Positions 28,657 through 36,916 are shown, numbered from the stretch's first letter. The stretch is 59,361 bases of DNA from Pseudomonadota bacterium (GCA_021805275.1 JAJZFQ010000233.1:1-59361); one strand, 5' to 3'. Notes: generated from the sequence alone by a model not told the origin. A program made the numbers and translations.

Positions 28657-28926
28657 TCAGCGCTCGAGCAGCAGATCGGTGAGCGGCCGGCTGCAGCAGG
28701 CGAGCACGTAACCGAGGTCGATGTGCCGCTGCAGGATGCCGCCCTGGTGGCGCATGTCGACCCGCCCGCCGAGCAGCCGTGTGCGGCACTTGCCGCAGGT
28801 GCCGTCGCGGCACGAGGACGGCATCGGAATCCCCGCGCTCTCGGCCGCCTCGAGCAGCGTCTGGTCGGCTCCGCACTCGACGGTGCAGCCCGAGACGGTG
28901 AAGGTGATGCATCGGGTGGGCTCCAT
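28657..28926 (-). CDS. Plant-type [2Fe-2S] ferredoxin
   Basis: 89 residues with cluster ligands C39-x4-C44-x2-C47 and C77 (SSCRDGTCGKCRTRLLGG ... YVLACCSRPL). This is the classic plant/vertebrate-type ferredoxin pattern also found in oxygenase electron-transfer chains. The protein is cytosolic with no signal. The ATG at 28926 follows a short non-coding gap after the SCO gene on the same strand. The redox partner is unknown; fpr at 8857 or an oxygenase elsewhere are possibilities. Confidence 0.87.
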   Translation of the reverse strand: MEPTRCITFTVSGCTVECGADQTLLEAAESAGIPMPSSCRDGTCGKCRTRLLGGRVDMRHQGGILQRHIDLGYVLACCSRPLTDLLLER

Positions 28927-29005
28927 GGTGGGCACTTTCCCGGGCGGACGCGCGGCTGTCAACCGGGCCGATCGCACCGCAGGGCTCACCGGTGCCCCGG
29001 GCGCA

Positions 29006-29605
29006 TCATGCTCCCGCGAGGAGTTGGTGCATGTCCGCCGTGAGCACAGTGGCGGGCGCCCCCTCCTGCGCCAGGAGGCGGGCCCGGCCGTCGCGCCCAA
29101 AGATGAACACTGCGCTGCTGTGGTCGACCTCGTAGGCGCCCCTGGCATCGGGCGTCTCGTAGTGATAGGACACGCGGTAGCGCTTGATCATGCGAGTCAG
29201 CTGCGCTTGCGTGCCACGCAGACCGACGAACTGCGGGCCGAAGTCGTTCACGTACCGCTTGAGCACCGCCGTGCTGTCGCGGCGCGGATCTACCGTCACG
29301 AACAGGACGCGCACCCGGCTGGCCTGTGGACCGAGGTGCGCGAGCGCATCGGCGAGTGTGGCGAGGGTGGTCGGGCACGCATCGAGACAGTGCGTGTAGC
29401 CGAAGTAGAGCAGTACGACATCCCCGCGGTAGTCCGCGGCGCTGACGGGCCGCCCATCCTGGTCGGTCAGGTGGAACGCGAGCGGTGCCACCAGGCCGCT
29501 GATGTCGATCATGTGATGCGCCAGCTGGCGCTGCACGCAGCCGCCGAGTGTGAGCCCCAGCGCCGCACTTGCCAGTATCGCGCGCAGTGCGCGGCGCGGG
29601 CTCAT
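29006..29605 (-). CDS. SCO1/SenC copper chaperone lipoprotein
   Basis: 199 residues with a lipoprotein signal (LASAALGLTLGGC, lipidated Cys23) and a thioredoxin-like SCO domain. Copper ligands are C73-x3-C77 (THCLDACPTT) and His162 (YEVDHSSAVF). It delivers copper to the CuA site of cytochrome c oxidase on the periplasmic side. The start at 29605 overlaps the end of ctaG by four bases (ATGA). No oxidase subunit genes are in the window, so this assembly pair is detached from its oxidase operon. Confidence 0.9.
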   Translation of the reverse strand: MSPRRALRAILASAALGLTLGGCVQRQLAHHMIDISGLVAPLAFHLTDQDGRPVSAADYRGDVVLLYFGYTHCLDACPTTLATLADALAHLGPQASRVRVLFVTVDPRRDSTAVLKRYVNDFGPQFVGLRGTQAQLTRMIKRYRVSYHYETPDARGAYEVDHSSAVFIFGRDGRARLLAQEGAPATVLTADMHQLLAGA

Positions 29606-30474
29606 GCCGGCACTCCGGCCGAGGAACAAACGGTCTGCCGTGCGGTGCGAGCGTCCGCACGGCGCTCTTCGGCGAGGACGTGGTGCAGCACCACGATGGC
29701 GCCGACCGCCGACATCATGGCCGCAGGGATCCAGGTGAGCAGCCCGCCGATCTGCTGATCGAGCATGGGATTGATGGCCCAGGCTCGCCCGCATGTGGCG
29801 TAGATGTCGAACAGGGGCTTCGCCGAGAGCGCGATGTAGGCGCCGAGGGCGATCTGTGGCATGGCAACGGCGGTGAGAATGATCCAGCGCATCCCGTACC
29901 CCAGAGCGCTCGCGCCCTGCGCCTCGCGCGGGGCGAGCATCAGCCACCAGAAGAGGATGCCGTCGATCAGCATGCTCCAGTTCATCAGCAGGTAGCGGCG
30001 CTGATCGATCATGGCGGTGAAGTGGATGGAAGGCGTCAGCCAGAAATAGATGAGTCCGACGAACAGCACCGGGGCGAGCACCGGGTGCTGCAGGGCGCGC
30101 CAGAGCCGCCCGAGCGGCACGCGCACCCAGGGCCGGCACAGCCATCGCCAGGCCGGCGCGGGGATCCCGGCGCGCAGCACCGGGACCGGAGCGGACAGTA
30201 CGAGCAGCGCCGGCCCGATGTGGTGCAGGATCAGGTGCTGCAGCCGGTGGATCCAGAACATGTGCTGGGCGAGGAAGTCGAAATAAGTCTGCAGCGCCGC
30301 GTAGTTCAGCGCCAGGCCGAGGAGGAACACGGCCGGCCGCCACCACCGGAGCGGCGGGCCCGAGGCGCGCCGCAGGGCCACCAGGCCGCGCCCGTACAGC
30401 GCCAGGGTGAGCGCGAACACCGCGCACGCCGTCGGCGAGAACTGCCAGGGCAGCAGATAGGCCAGATCGCTCAC
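29602..30474 (-). CDS. ctaG: Cytochrome c oxidase assembly factor CtaG (caa3 type)
   Basis: 290 residues with about seven membrane helices. Conserved His/Met-rich segments include FDFLAQHMFWIHRLQHLILHHIGPALLVL and LIYFWLTPSIHFTAMIDQRRYLLMNWSMLIDGILFWW, typical of the caa3_CtaG family needed for copper-dependent oxidase assembly. It begins with a GTG at 30474 and is translationally coupled to the SCO gene. This membrane protein is unrelated in sequence to the Cox11-type proteins also called CtaG. Confidence 0.88.
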   Translation of the reverse strand: MSDLAYLLPWQFSPTACAVFALTLALYGRGLVALRRASGPPLRWWRPAVFLLGLALNYAALQTYFDFLAQHMFWIHRLQHLILHHIGPALLVLSAPVPVLRAGIPAPAWRWLCRPWVRVPLGRLWRALQHPVLAPVLFVGLIYFWLTPSIHFTAMIDQRRYLLMNWSMLIDGILFWWLMLAPREAQGASALGYGMRWIILTAVAMPQIALGAYIALSAKPLFDIYATCGRAWAINPMLDQQIGGLLTWIPAAMMSAVGAIVVLHHVLAEERRADARTARQTVCSSAGVPA

Positions 30475-30601
30475 GCCAACCCCCCGCGCCGCTCCGCCCG
30501 GAGCGGTCCCAGATTCGGCCTCTAGGGTACCAGAGCACGCCGGCGGTGCGGAGGCGCCGCTCGGACTGAGCCGCAGCAGCGGGGCGGGGCGGCCGCCCGG
30601 A

Positions 30602-31672
30602 TCACTGCTGCAGCACGCGGTCGATCTCGTTGTCCTCGCGCCGCACGGGGTTCATCGGCATCAGGGTGGCGGTGACGCGGTTGCGACCGGCGTGCTTGCT
30701 GCGATAGAGCGCCGCATCGGCGATCCGCAGCATGTGATCGGCGGTTTTGCGGTCCCCGAAGGGTACCTGGTGCAGGTTGCACATGCCGAAGCTCGCGGTC
30801 ACTTCGACCGAGTTGCCCGGCAGCGGGAAGGGATGGTCGGCGATGTTGGCACGCAAGCGGCGGGCGGCATCGAGCGCCTGGTCGTAGTTGGTCTCGGGCA
30901 GGATGATCGCAAACTCCTCCCCGCCGAGGCGCGCGACCCAGTCGACGCCGCGGCGCAGGCATTCCTGCAGACGCGCACCGAACTGCTTGAGAATCTCGTC
31001 GCCTCCGGCGTGGCCGAGGGTGTCGTTGACGTTCTTGAAGAAATCGATGTCGCACAGGATGAGCGACAGCGGCCGGCGGTAGCGGGCGGCCCGGTCGATC
31101 TCGCGCGGAAAGTGCTTGCCGAAGAAGCGCCGGCTCGCTACGCGCGTCAGCTCATCGGTGGTCGAGAGTTCCCGATTCTCGATCAGCGCGATGCGCAGCA
31201 CCTCCTCGAGCTCGGCGATGCGCCGCGCGGTGCCGAGGCGCGCCTTCAACGCCGGCTCGGCGCTGTGCCGTGCGAGACAGTCGTCGGCGCCGGCGATCAG
31301 GCCGGCCTCGGTTTCCTCTGGAGTCTCATCCGGCGCCACATAGAGAATGAACGGGTCGCGCGGCAACTTCTGCGCGCGGATCCGGCGAACGAGGGACACG
31401 CTGTCGGTGATCACGACCGAGCGGAACTGCTCGCGCAGGCGCTCGATGGTCTCGTGCTCCTCGCACAGCGTCACGTCCAGCATCTCCTTTTGGATGCGCT
31501 GCTCGAGGTGTCTGCGGGTATCGACCGCGCGGATCGCGAGCAACGCGTGCGGCGGTGGCAGCACGCGCAGCATCACCGCGACGGTGGCGGTGGTGTCCTC
31601 ACGGGCCTCGGGCTCGTGCACGCGTCGCTCGAGCACCCGTTTGATGACAGTTGTATGTCCGCCAGAAGACAT
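30602..31672 (-). CDS. Diguanylate cyclase with degenerate N-terminal receiver-like domain
   Basis: 356 residues. The C-terminal ~170 residues are a GGDEF domain with active-site GGEEF and an inhibitory I-site RGVD exactly five residues before it. Supporting segments are TDELTRVASRRFFGKHF and LILCDIDFFKNVNDTLGHAGGDEIL. It should make cyclic-di-GMP with product inhibition. The N-terminal part (VVITDSVSLVRRIRAQKLPRDPFILYVAPDETPEETEAGLIAGADDCLAR) resembles a receiver fold but lacks a clear phospho-Asp motif. The ATG at 31672 has GGAGG at good spacing. It stands alone upstream of ctaG on the same strand. Confidence 0.88.
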   Translation of the reverse strand: MSSGGHTTVIKRVLERRVHEPEAREDTTATVAVMLRVLPPPHALLAIRAVDTRRHLEQRIQKEMLDVTLCEEHETIERLREQFRSVVITDSVSLVRRIRAQKLPRDPFILYVAPDETPEETEAGLIAGADDCLARHSAEPALKARLGTARRIAELEEVLRIALIENRELSTTDELTRVASRRFFGKHFPREIDRAARYRRPLSLILCDIDFFKNVNDTLGHAGGDEILKQFGARLQECLRRGVDWVARLGGEEFAIILPETNYDQALDAARRLRANIADHPFPLPGNSVEVTASFGMCNLHQVPFGDRKTADHMLRIADAALYRSKHAGRNRVTATLMPMNPVRREDNEIDRVLQQ

Positions 31673-31854
31673 TGAGACCCCTCCGGGCTCCTCGATCCCT
31701 GCCGGGCGGATGTTCCGGGGGTGGACGTGACGGTTTCGGCTGCCGGCATCGCGCACTGGCAAGTGCTGCAGAATGTAAAGGTGACATTGTCAGCGCAGTG
31801 TGATCAACTTCACGGTCCCTCGATCGGGTGCTGCTCCGAAAGACAATTCAGCCG

Positions 31855-32424
31855 ATGCCTTCACAAGTCGCCGATTCTCCCGCGCCCGCCATCACCCGTC
31901 GCCATCGTCCGTTCCTGGCCCCCGTGTGGCTCGGAATGCTCATCGCGCTCGTCATTCTCGGCGTCGGACTCGCGCTGCATGCCATGACGACCAATACCGT
32001 CGTGGTGGTGGTGCCGGCCGCGAGCGGCGAGCTCGGCTCGATCGACAACGCGCCGCTGTCGGCCGCCGGTGGGCAGCAGGCGCAGCGGCTGGCGCAGCGC
32101 TTCGCCACCGCCTCCGGGGCCGACGGACTCAATGCGATCTACGTGAGTGATACGCGGCGGGCCGAGCAGACAGCGGAGCCTGTGGCGCAGCTGCTAGGGC
32201 TGCGGCCGACCGTCCTGTCGGTTCACAACGGCCGGGGCATCGCTGATGAGATCATCGGGCAGCATCTGGGCGAGACCATCCTGGTGGTCTGCAACCGGCA
32301 GGTCATCGCCGATCTCATCCACGCGCTCAGCGGCGAGCGCATCCCGCCAGCGGCCGAGCGCGACATGTACATCGTCACTATCCCGCGCTATGACCCGGCG
32401 CGCGTGCTGCGCATGCACAATTGA
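31855..32424 (+). CDS. Membrane-anchored histidine-phosphatase-fold protein, catalytic motif lost
   Basis: 189 residues. One membrane helix near 22-43 precedes a soluble domain that follows the histidine phosphatase/phosphoglycerate mutase order: strand VVVVVPAASGE, PLSAAGGQQAQRLAQRF, IYVSDTRRAEQTAEPVAQLLGL, ILVVCNRQVIADLIHALSG. The normal nucleophile motif RHGE/RHAE at the end of the first strand is replaced by PAAS, and the second His (usually GH) by CN. The family's catalytic histidines are therefore absent, and a non-catalytic phospho-ligand sensor is likely. Starts upstream (31828) are possible but lack support. It converges with bcp. Confidence 0.7.
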   Translation: MPSQVADSPAPAITRRHRPFLAPVWLGMLIALVILGVGLALHAMTTNTVVVVVPAASGELGSIDNAPLSAAGGQQAQRLAQRFATASGADGLNAIYVSDTRRAEQTAEPVAQLLGLRPTVLSVHNGRGIADEIIGQHLGETILVVCNRQVIADLIHALSGERIPPAAERDMYIVTIPRYDPARVLRMHN

Positions 32425-32432
32425 CGGCGCGA

Positions 32433-32894
32433 TCAGCGGGCCGGTGCGCTCCGTGCGGCGGCGTCGCGGACGAAGCGCACGTGCATTCCGATACGCATGT
32501 CCGCCACGACTGCATCGAGGATGTGCCGGTCGGTATTGATCAGGAAGGTCGCCCGGCGCACGCCGAGGCCGAATGGACCGCGAACGCCGTACATGCGCAC
32601 CACGCATCGCCCGACATCCGAGAGCAGGATGAAGGGTAGCCGGTGCTTGTCGCGGAACGCCTTGTGGCTCTGCGAGTCCTGGGGGCTGACGCCGGCGACC
32701 TGCAGGCCGGAGGCCTCGATCTGAGGCGAAAGGTCACGGATCTGGCAGGCCTCGCGGGTGCAACCGGCCGTGAAATCCGCCGGGTAGAAATAGAGGATCA
32801 GCGCTCCGCGTGCCAGTAGGCTGTGCAGTGACACCGATTGTCCGTCGGCATCCGGCAGCGTGAATTCGGGGGCGCGAGCGCCAATGGCCAGCAT
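32433..32894 (-). CDS. bcp: Thioredoxin-dependent peroxiredoxin, BCP/PrxQ type
   Basis: 153 residues. Peroxidatic Cys45 lies in PADFTAGC, a PxxxTxxC motif, with resolving Cys50 five residues later, as in PrxQ/BCP. FYP, QDSQSHKAFRDKHRLPFILLSD and ATFLINTDRHI also fit. It reduces hydrogen and organic peroxides in the cytosol using thioredoxin. The ATG at 32894 starts at the conserved APEFTLPD region. It is divergent from the tRNA-Ala gene. Confidence 0.9.
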   Translation of the reverse strand: MLAIGARAPEFTLPDADGQSVSLHSLLARGALILYFYPADFTAGCTREACQIRDLSPQIEASGLQVAGVSPQDSQSHKAFRDKHRLPFILLSDVGRCVVRMYGVRGPFGLGVRRATFLINTDRHILDAVVADMRIGMHVRFVRDAAARSAPAR

Positions 32895-32918
32895 GGGCCG
32901 GCTCCTCGATAAATAGCC

Positions 32919-32947
32919 TTGGCTTCCGTACGCATCATAGCTAGAAT
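32919..32947 (+). promoter_or_regulatory. Sigma-70 promoter of tRNA-Ala
   Basis: TTGGCT (32919-32924), a 17-base spacer and TAGAAT (32942-32947) end 14 bases before the mature tRNA 5' end. A short transcribed leader is consistent with RNase P processing. Confidence 0.65.
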
Positions 32948-32961
32948 CGCCGGCCTCGCGT

Positions 32962-33037
<76 letters not shown>

Positions 33038-33048
33038 TTCATCCCAGG

Positions 33049-33072
33049 TCGCTGATTTCTCAGCGATTTTCT
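33049..33072 (+). terminator. Rho-independent terminator of tRNA-Ala
   Basis: A perfect 7-base stem TCGCTGA/TCAGCGA with a TTTC loop is followed by TTTTCT, 11 bases after the tRNA. Confidence 0.75.
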
Positions 33073-33085
33073 CCCGATCCGGTGC

Positions 33086-33490
33086 TTGCGCTGGCAATGC
33101 TACGGCGGGAGGCTCCTTTTCGTGCTACGGCGAGGCGGTATCTGGACGGTCCGAGTCCATGTGCCTGTAGACCTGCGTCCCCTGATCGGTCGGCGCGAGG
33201 TCTGGCGTTCCGTTGGAACGTCCTACGGCCGCGAGGCACGACTCCGAGCCGCTATCCTTCAGGGTCACATGGGTGCGCTATTCGTGCGCCTGCGTCGGGA
33301 GCACAGATGGATGTCGAAGCAGCAGATAGAGGAACTGGTCAGTGAGTTTCTGGAAGCTGAGCTGCGGGAGTCGGAAACGCGGCTTGCCACGGGAGCGTGG
33401 GACACTGCGATCAATGATCACGGCGAGCAAGGCGACTGGAACGACATCGCACAGATGCTGCTGGGTGAAGAGATCGAAATACAGACGCAT
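33086..33490 (+). pseudogene. Tyrosine-recombinase/integrase N-terminal fragment (DUF6538-type)
   Basis: The frame encodes LLFVLRRGGIWTVRVHVPVDLRPLIGRREVWRSVGTSYGREARLRA, typical of the DUF6538 N-terminal arm of phage-like integrases. Then comes a helical segment (LVSEFLEAELRESETRLATGAW) as in the SAM-like core-binding region. The catalytic domain (R...HxxR...Y) is missing; after ~33490 the sequence changes to YD-repeat DNA in another frame. Its place directly after tRNA-Ala is the standard location of an island integrase. Only about a third of a normal ~400-residue integrase survives. Confidence 0.75.
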
Positions 33491-33498
33491 GCACGCTG

Positions 33499-34964
33499 TT
33501 GGCCTCGGGCTCGTACGGACCAGATCGCATCACGTACACGACTTACGATCCACAGAACCACCCGCTGGTGATTTATCACGCCTACCGAACCTCAGATCAG
33601 CAGACGTATGCGAGATATACCTATTGGCCCAACGGAACGCTATACACGGCCGAGGATGCCAACAATAACCTCACGACTTATATATACGACGGATTCGACC
33701 GACTTTCAGCGACAGAGTTTCCATCGAAAACAGAGAGTGCGGGTGTATCGGATGTGAGTGACGAGGAGCAGTGCACTCAATACGATGATGATAACAACTG
33801 CGAGACGCGGGTGACGCGCGACGGTCAGACTATCCAATACACGTATGATGCGCTGAATCGCATGGCCTCGAAGGTTTTGCCGGGGTCGCGTGGCGGGACA
33901 TTTTACTACGGCTACAACCTTCAAAACCAACGCACGTCAGCTACATCCGGGTCGCAAACTGGGCCTGGCGTATATGATGTGTACGACGGCTTCGGCAATC
34001 TGTCGTCCGAGACGGTTAACATCGGAACCTCTCGAACAATGTCCTATCAATACGATGCCGATGACGATAGGGCCGTGGTTACGTATCCAGATGAAAGTTA
34101 TATCGAGTATGACAACGATGGATTGGACCGGCCGTGGAAGGTGCTGGAGAGCGGCAGCACGACGCTTGTTGTCTACTCCTATGGCGCCGCGGGAAAGCTG
34201 CAGGAGGTGACGCGTGGCACTGGTTCCCCGGTGACAACCTATGGATACGACGGGATCTAGAGGCTCGACTCACTTTCACAGTCTCTTGCGACATCGACGG
34301 ACAATGTTACATTTACGATGGAGACCGGATCGCTGACGAGTACGATAGCAGCGGGAATCTAGTGCAGCGCTACGTCTATGGCGAGAGCGGAGACGATCCA
34401 ATTGTTTTGTATGAGGGCTCTGGATTCGGTGCGACGAACCGTCAATATCTCCTCGCGAACCGGCAAGGCTCAATCATCGATGTGACCGACAGCAACGGTA
34501 AAGCCTTGGCCGTTAATCAGTACGACCCCTATGGCCTTGGGGGTTCGACGAATGAGGGACGCTTTCAGTTTACCGGACAGGCTTACATCCCGGAGATCGG
34601 CCTCTACTACTACAAGGCTCGGATGTATAATCCGTCCATCGGGCGATTCATGCAGACCGATCCGATCGGGTATAAGGACGACCTGGATCTTTACGCCTAT
34701 GTCGGAAATGATCCCATCGACGGAACGGATCCGAGTGGACTCTGCGATCAGATTAAGGGCAATTGTCCACCGCCCCCGCCCCCACCCAAGCGGGCTCCGG
34801 GAAATCAGGCGGCGCCGAATCAACATCAGATCCAGAAGCAGAATAGGAGTGACCAAGGGCTGTCGGCCGCAATGGCGTCCAAGGCGCATGGCAAGGGAGA
34901 GCGAGGAATAACATCCAAACCTGAGTTCAAGCCGAAGCCGGGGGGTAAGTGCCTAAGGGCGTGA
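33499..34964 (+). pseudogene. Broken Rhs/YD-repeat protein gene
   Basis: Two consecutive frames carry YD repeats (YTYDALNRMASKV, YDGFGNLSSETV, YIYDGDRIADEYDSSGNLVQRYVYG) and the Rhs core end (GLYYYKARMYNPSIGRF, QTDPIGYKDDLDLYAYVGNDPIDGTDPSG). Three lesions are visible. The 5' part is gone, with the gene fused onto integrase DNA. A TAG at 34258-34260 interrupts GYDGI, although the same frame reads on as RLDSLSQSLATSTDNVTF, still Rhs-like. A deletion near 34310 then moves the rest into another frame. The variable C-terminal region after DPSG ends at 34964. GC is clearly lower than in the flanks: two hand-counted 60-base rows gave 33 and 25 G+C. Confidence 0.85.
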
Positions 34965-35206
34965 GACCGTGGGCAGGCCATCCGGGGCAATTTGAAGTGA
35001 AAGACCCCCATAGGGGAAACTGGAAGGGGAAGCCTAAAGGGTGGTCGCCCCATCGCGGTACGGGGGCTGCAAAGATTGGCGTTGGCGTTGGCGTTGGCAT
35101 TGGCGTTGGCATTGGTGTCGGCATTGGCATTGGTGTTTTTCGTGCCCTCCAAGCCTGCTTTGAGTCGGGTGTTTGCGAATTGGCGGGAGCGCCCGCAGGC
35201 GCATAG
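34949..35206 (+). pseudogene. Displaced Rhs C-terminal tip with Gly-Val/Ile repeat
   Basis: 85 codons beginning with a GTG that overlaps the end of the Rhs frame. The reading (VPKGVRPWAGHPGQFEVKD, then GNWKGKPKGWSPHRGTGAAK) looks like the continuation of an Rhs tip. Re-reading one base at 34949 joins GGK directly to VPKGVRPW, so a single-base indel probably separated them. A Gly-Val/Gly-Ile repeat follows, then a short Cys-containing tail. No toxin family was recognised. It could be an independent small ORF, but no convincing Shine-Dalgarno is present. Confidence 0.5.
35078..35137. repeat. Hexanucleotide tandem repeat, 10 units
   Basis: Ten consecutive 6-base units of GGCGTT/GGCATT with minor variants (GGTGTC, GGTGTT). 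They encode (Gly-Val/Ile)n in the tip frame. A whole-unit change keeps frame in any reading, so length variation would be silent for frame. Confidence 0.85.
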
Positions 35207-35228
35207 TTTGGCAGAGGAGGGTATCTCA

Positions 35229-35771
35229 ATGGGTACGGTGAGGGCGCTTCGAAATCTGAAGGAGGCCAACGTCGCAAATCTTCATTACATGCGGGGTGAT
35301 GAAGCCTGGCGGCAGGGAGATATGCGATCAGCGTTCCGGCACTTCTTTGCCGCGGCTGAGGCTGGGATGGAACCAGCCTTTCAGGTTGTCGCGCAATTCT
35401 ACAACGACGGAGAGGGCGTCAGGTTCGACGAGAGTAAGGCTCTCTATTGGTACAGACGGGCGTCGGAGAAGGGCAACTGTTCCGCTGCAAATAACATCGG
35501 GTGTATCTTGCGGGACCGGGGAAAATCAGGTCTTGCTCTGCGATGGTTTAAGCGAGCGGTGACACTCGGCGACGCAGATGCCAACTTGGAGATTGCTAAA
35601 ATTCACGTCGAAAGAGGGGACTTAATCAAGGCTCGCCCCTACCTTGACAAGACGATCAGGTCGTCGTGGGCTACGGAGCAATCTAAGGATGAGGCTAGAC
35701 GCTTGCTTAAGCGATCCGGCCGACGAGAATCGAAAGCGACGGCGGCCAAAGCTGGAGTTGCGATCAGGTAG
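35229..35771 (+). CDS. Sel1-like repeat protein, possible Rhs immunity or accessory protein
   Basis: 180 residues with several Sel1-like helical repeats: AWRQGDMRSAFRHFFAAAEAGMEPAFQVVAQFYNDGEGVRFDESKALYWYRRASEKGN, then NNIGCILRDRGKSGLALRWFKRAVTLGDADA. There is no signal peptide, so it is probably cytoplasmic. The ATG at 35229 has AGAGGAGGG well placed; the frame upstream is only the repeat region. It lies immediately after an Rhs C-terminal region, where immunity genes usually sit, and it is the only intact gene of the island. The immunity role is inferred from position; base composition matches the island rather than the chromosome. Confidence 0.75.
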   Translation: MGTVRALRNLKEANVANLHYMRGDEAWRQGDMRSAFRHFFAAAEAGMEPAFQVVAQFYNDGEGVRFDESKALYWYRRASEKGNCSAANNIGCILRDRGKSGLALRWFKRAVTLGDADANLEIAKIHVERGDLIKARPYLDKTIRSSWATEQSKDEARRLLKRSGRRESKATAAKAGVAIR

Positions 35772-35848
35772 GCAGGCGCGGAGCGAGTTTTGTCGACGGT
35801 TGTGAGACACCGACAACTCAGCGTGCGGTGCGGGATCGTACCGCCGGT

Positions 35849-36172
35849 TCAGACCCTTGGTCGCTGCTCGGGGCGGCTCGTGGGGATGAGGGCGAGCGCT
35901 TCGTGGGCAGGCAGGATGCGGATGCGCTGGAAGGTGACGAGATCGAGCAGGTGCTGATCGCGACTGACGATGAGCTCGGCGGCGGCGCCGAGTGCGCAGG
36001 CGAGCACCTGATCGTCGTCCGGATCGCGGGTGATGACGGGTGCGCCGAGCGTGGCGGGTCGCACCAGGGTGGTCAGGGCGCGGTAGCCGGCGAGTAGCTC
36101 AGGCACGGCGCTGCCTACATCGCCTCGCAGCGAGCTGACTACCCGATCGGGTTCATATGCCGGATGCTCGAG
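35849..36172 (-). pseudogene. PIN-domain (VapC-like) C-terminal fragment
   Basis: The reading LLAGYRALTTLVRPATLGAPVITRDPDDDQVLACALGAAAELIVSRDQHLLDLVTFQRIRILPAHEAL is the C-terminal half of a PIN-domain RNase, with the conserved RDPDDD and SRDQHLL acidic motifs. The N-terminal half, with the first catalytic Asp (LDTNVLV), is absent: upstream of ~36172 the frame is non-homologous and has no start. No antitoxin gene is adjacent. It marks the degraded right side of the island. Confidence 0.75.
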
Positions 36173-36353
36173 GTCTCGTGTTCCGGGCATTTTCGCCCTC
36201 GGACCCTCTTTCTGCAGCGTGATCCACGTGCAACATCTGTGCGACGCGATCGGCCGCCGAGGCCGCGCGTGACATCGCAAGGAACGCGTACCGGAGCACC
36301 CTCGGGGCGCTCCACGCCCCCCCAAGCACCATTAGTTCCGGCAGCGCCCGGGA

Positions 36354-36905
36354 CTATTTGCGCTCGCGCGTCCAGGTCAGGCGGCTGTGCCGCCAGGAAG
36401 TTCCGACCCGCCAGGGCTGCGTGGTTAAGATCAGCCGGCCGCGCGCCACGCTGACCTTCTGGGTGTAGGTGAGACCGACTTCAGTCGGGTCTAGCGAGCT
36501 CTCGACGATGTGCCGCACCGCGGAATCGGCCTCATTGACTTCGAAGCGACCGAAATACGCGTAGTAGGAATTCAGATACCGCAATTGCTCGGCCGCGGCC
36601 ATGGCATCGAGCGCCGGCGGGCCATGGGCGGGCGGGCGGGCGCTGGCGATCTGCACGGACATCGTACCTGCGCTGGTGTAGACGATGAGGCCGGTGTAGG
36701 GGCCGGGTCGATCGTACCAGGGGCCGGTGGTTCGGTTCGCGAATACCGTCACCGCGTCGAGCAACCGCCAGGCGCCGAGCAGCCGCGCGCGCAGGCCTGA
36801 GGGCTCGCCGGCGCGCAGTGACCGCGAACCAGAGAGCACGGCGGTCGTTGCGAGGAAGCCGCGGCGAGTCAGGCTCAAGGTCAGATTCCTCGACAGCGGG
36901 ATCAC
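36354..36905 (-). CDS. Tat-exported lipocalin-like domain protein
   Basis: 183 residues. The N-terminus carries a twin-arginine motif and hydrophobic core (LTRRGFLATTAVLSG), indicating Tat export. The rest fits the lipocalin-like (Lipocalin_5) family: LLGAWRLLDAVTVF, a central YTGLIVYTSAGTMSVQIASARPP, YYAYFGRFEVNEADSAVRHIVESSLDP, and a terminal GRLILTTQPWRVGTSWRHSRLTWTR. Such proteins are often found with secondary-metabolite or hydrocarbon genes and may bind small hydrophobic ligands. It starts at 36905, only 11 bases after the end of the TPR gene upstream on the same strand, so the two likely form an operon. Confidence 0.78.
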   Translation of the reverse strand: MIPLSRNLTLSLTRRGFLATTAVLSGSRSLRAGEPSGLRARLLGAWRLLDAVTVFANRTTGPWYDRPGPYTGLIVYTSAGTMSVQIASARPPAHGPPALDAMAAAEQLRYLNSYYAYFGRFEVNEADSAVRHIVESSLDPTEVGLTYTQKVSVARGRLILTTQPWRVGTSWRHSRLTWTRERK

Positions 36906-36916
36906 CCCATTGGGTA

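Noticed and set aside
29569..30525. A 318-codon plus-strand frame over ctaG
   Set aside because: Arg/Gln/Pro-rich shadow; ctaG on - has the helices and His motifs of its family.
35076..35228. N-terminal extension of the Sel1 gene reading (Ala-Leu)n
   Set aside because: Also a reading of the tandem repeat; the ATG at 35229 has a strong Shine-Dalgarno and the repeat domain begins after it.
34826..35269. Minus-strand frame rich in Asn-Ala repeats
   Set aside because: Produced by the 6-base tandem repeat read backwards; no start signal or homology.
36301..36320. CGCTCCAC near 36307 as a possible right attachment site matching the tRNA 3' end
   Set aside because: Only eight bases match and the flanks differ; far shorter than usual attachment repeats.
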